Assembly: GCF_039645965.1 (NCBI RefSeq)
Contig: NZ_CP147917.1
Coordinates: 868,001 to 932,000 of the forward strand
From: Sulfurimonas sp. HSL3-2
GTDB lineage: Bacteria > Campylobacterota > Campylobacteria > Campylobacterales > Sulfurimonadaceae
Length of the DNA stretch: 64,000 bases
Direction: 5' to 3'
Below the pieces are notes generated by a model. It was not told the origin of the DNA, did no database searches, and worked only from the letters and a program-made list of their open reading frames with translations. The position numbers and the translations under genes are program-made. The number at the start of each line of letters is the position of its first letter. Position 1 is the first letter of the stretch. This document shows positions 62,307 through 64,000 of the stretch, in pieces.

Positions 62307-62312
62307 TACAAT
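62307..62312 (+). promoter_or_regulatory. Candidate -10 box of the multi-pass membrane protein gene
   Basis: TACAAT 38 bases before the ATG at 62351. It supports the ATG rather than the TTG at 62324. Confidence 0.45.
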
Positions 62313-62350
62313 CATAGATAAGTTTGATCATCTTGCATCAGGAGGCTGCG

Positions 62351-63004
62351 ATGCCTTTAAAAAATTATTCTAGTATTTTTGTCGAGATAAAAAAGAGCAG
62401 ATTTGTACGGATCCAGTCGCTGGTACTCTTCATCATAACCTACATAGACTGGACTATCTTGCCCTTTATAACAAAGCTTGAAGGTACTTATCTTCCCGTA
62501 TATATGATCAGCATCTTTATGCTCATAGGAGCACTCGACGGCTTCATTCAGCCGCTTTTTAAGAACATACGCATCTATCATATCTATCTCTTTTCGATCC
62601 TCTTGGATATCGTGCAGATAGGCAGTTATCTGGTGTTTAGCGCTTCTATCATCATCTTTACCTACATTATCCTCAGTATATTTACGATCCAGGGTATCAC
62701 GTTTGAGATAGCAAGGGTACATACGGTCGATTTTATGCAGGATGAGGATGTGGAACTCAAAGACTACCTGATGATAAGATCGTTCATCATCTCAGGTGCG
62801 ATCATCGTCGGCGGTATAAGCAGTATTGTCTTTGACTATTTCAAGACAGATCTGAACATAATACTTATCTATCTTTCTGTTTTGGGAGTCATAGGGATCT
62901 TTTTCCAGTATAAGCTGTATAGAAAGTTTAAACACAAGAGCCTGAACTCTACAGTAGAGCTGCAAAAAGATAGAAAAGAGATATTTGAGAAGATAAGATA
63001 CTAA
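62351..63004 (+). CDS. Multi-pass membrane protein, unknown
   Basis: This 217-residue protein has about six membrane segments and a basic C-terminal tail (KFKHKSLNSTVELQKDRKE). The layout with ISIFMLIGALDGFIQPLF resembles one half of a major facilitator protein (12 helices), but no MFS signature is visible and the length is half. AGGAGG 6 bases before ATG 62351 fixes the start. No partner gene for a second half was found in the window. Confidence 0.6.
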   Translation: MPLKNYSSIFVEIKKSRFVRIQSLVLFIITYIDWTILPFITKLEGTYLPVYMISIFMLIGALDGFIQPLFKNIRIYHIYLFSILLDIVQIGSYLVFSASIIIFTYIILSIFTIQGITFEIARVHTVDFMQDEDVELKDYLMIRSFIISGAIIVGGISSIVFDYFKTDLNIILIYLSVLGVIGIFFQYKLYRKFKHKSLNSTVELQKDRKEIFEKIRY

Positions 63005-63017
63005 GATATCTTATCTT
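62990..63017. terminator. Hairpin between convergent membrane protein and NifX-type genes
   Basis: A perfect 11-base stem (AAGATAAGATA / TATCTTATCTT) with 6-base loop overlaps the stop of one gene and lies 6 bases from the other. It has few Ts behind it, so termination may be weak. Confidence 0.5.
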
Positions 63018-63023
63018 AGAAGG

Positions 63024-63416
63024 TTATATGAATTTAGCGGATACCTCTTTTAAAATAGCATCGGCTTTTGGTGACATACCTTCATACTTCACTATTTTGA
63101 CTCCGTAGTTTTTCATAGCGTTCGCAGTATTTTTACATGCGCGCTTTACTACGAGGTAGTCGCAGTCTTCTAAGACCTCTCCCATCTTAAAGTGCTGTGC
63201 TACATGTTCTGCATCATCGTCCCCGTGATCGCATACATGATCTTCATCATGTTCATGCTCGTCAAGATCGGTTCTAGGGTTGTTGCGTACCTCTTCGAGT
63301 TTAAATGAGCGGAACATCCCCGCTCCGTTCATATCAAAGACAGCAAATGCGGGTGTATGTCCGGCATTGCCAAAAAAAGTCAGAGTGTCATCTTTCACAG
63401 GAATAGCAATTTTCAT
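63024..63416 (-). CDS. NifX/NifB-type dinitrogenase iron-molybdenum cofactor family protein with His-rich insertion
   Basis: This 130-residue protein matches the NifX/NafY/YbdB fold: MKIAIPVKDDTLTFFGNAGHTPAFAVFD at the start, split here in citation, and DYLVVKRACKNTANAMKNYGVKIVK in the second half. Between them, residues 48-75 are a His/Asp-rich loop (HEHDEDHVCDHGDDDAEH). The fold binds FeMo-cofactor precursors or related metal clusters; the loop is a metal-site candidate, for nickel or zinc. Nitrogenase genes are not in the window. ModE in the same window fits molybdenum use. Confidence 0.85.
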   Translation of the reverse strand: MKIAIPVKDDTLTFFGNAGHTPAFAVFDMNGAGMFRSFKLEEVRNNPRTDLDEHEHDEDHVCDHGDDDAEHVAQHFKMGEVLEDCDYLVVKRACKNTANAMKNYGVKIVKYEGMSPKADAILKEVSAKFI

Positions 63417-63517
63417 ATTTTTACCTTATAATATAATCTATATATGAGTATATCATAATTTGCTCTAATGACTATTATAAAACAGGTGGAATAATTTTAC
63501 AGATCGGGAGGCGGCTT

Positions 63518-64000
63518 ATGGGTTTTAAAAGATCATTTAAAAACAAGATAGCTGCCGTAGAAAGACTCTATAAAAAACTGCATCTGGACAATGATATAGA
63601 ACTGCTGCATAAGTACCGCATAAACTTAAGAAAGCTCTACGCATACAGCGAGGTCTACGGTAAAAAAGCAGATAAAAAAAGCTCCGAAGAACTCTCAAGG
63701 ATCTTAAAAAAACTTCTAAAACCGACATCTGCTTTGCGTGATCTGGATCTCTTTTTAGTCGAGATTGAACAGATGGAATGTGTGCCAAAAACGAAAACGA
63801 AACTCCATAAGATATTTACCTCCAAACGAGAGAAAAGGTTCCGCTCTTTTTTAAATGATGAAGAGTATAAGAAAAATATTAAGCAACTGAACTTCATGCT
63901 TAAAAAAAGCAAGCTGTTTATCTATAAGCTCGAAGATATCGATAAATATGCGATAATAAGCAAGATGGGCAGAAAAATATATGACAAGTTTCATAAAATC
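63518..64000 (+). CDS. CHAD-domain protein, 5' part
   Basis: The frame is open to the window end with 161 codons visible. GGGAGG 8 bases before ATG 63518 gives the start. The helical CHAD pattern is visible: LLHKYRINLRKLYAYSEVYG and KPTSALRDLDLFLVEIEQM, with many Lys and Arg as in the polyphosphate-binding members. It lacks an N-terminal CYTH domain, so it is a CHAD-only protein. The 3' end is outside the window. Confidence 0.85.
   Translation, partial: MGFKRSFKNKIAAVERLYKKLHLDNDIELLHKYRINLRKLYAYSEVYGKKADKKSSEELSRILKKLLKPTSALRDLDLFLVEIEQMECVPKTKTKLHKIFTSKREKRFRSFLNDEEYKKNIKQLNFMLKKSKLFIYKLEDIDKYAIISKMGRKIYDKFHKI

Noticed and set aside
1-64000. tRNA, rRNA or CRISPR array
   Set aside because: No cloverleaf-like segment, rRNA signature or regularly spaced direct repeat was seen in the intergenic regions, all of which are under 300 bases.

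Overview
The window looks like an ordinary chromosomal stretch from a member of the Campylobacterota (the former Epsilonproteobacteria), most like the free-living Sulfurimonas/Sulfuricurvum group. This rests on the ResB-CcsA fusion for cytochrome c biogenesis, the short-form HisG, the compact overlapping operons, and gene orders I recall from Campylobacter jejuni (rpsA - small membrane protein - serA; coaBC - unknown - uppS - pilD-like - YjgP-like - truA). I ran no database search, so the assignment is by recognition only. No rRNA, tRNA or CRISPR array was seen.

Layout: 1-6.3 kb holds the 3' part of glgB, a stress-protein/P-type ATPase pair and phosphoglucomutase, so glycogen metabolism is linked here. 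6.5-10.2 kb is the rpsA-serA operon. 10.4-18.9 kb has a full-length ModE regulator, a diguanylate cyclase, a TolC/membrane-fusion/RND efflux operon whose RND permease is encoded as two half-proteins, and a divergent DUF4395-Rrf2 pair. 19-30.4 kb carries HDOD, polA, ccsBA, DUF2461, dnaJ and an LtaS-like transferase. 30.4-35.6 kb is a tightly overlapping six-gene chain from coaBC to truA. 35.7-47.6 kb holds HD-GYP, an ADP-ribosylglycohydrolase family protein, a DEAD-box helicase, metK, an SPFH/NfeD set, a CPA2 antiporter, a Lon-like protease, pgeF and a tiny lipoprotein.

47.6-56.9 kb is the accessory region: a Mut7-C nuclease, a methyltransferase, a HigBA-like toxin-antitoxin pair with a visible operator, and a strongly AT-rich block (about 49.4-53.4 kb) encoding a SIR2 enzyme, a HerA-type ATPase and a third cysteine-containing protein that I do not recognise. 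This block abuts sbcDC, the bacterial Mre11-Rad50 pair, on the same strand. SIR2-HerA is a known two-gene anti-phage module. The linked third gene and the sbcDC junction are the best candidates for something undescribed.

56.9-64 kb holds a zinc-ribbon membrane protein, glmU, a coaX-hisG-methyltransferase operon, a secreted lysine-rich protein, a membrane protein, a NifX-type protein and a CHAD-domain gene cut by the window end.

At the DNA level, the palindrome TTACATGTAA occurs eight times exactly, with several near copies, in different reading frames of unrelated genes. A 30-bp perfect palindrome at 12.38 kb contains two fused near copies. I saw no copy in the AT-rich defence block.
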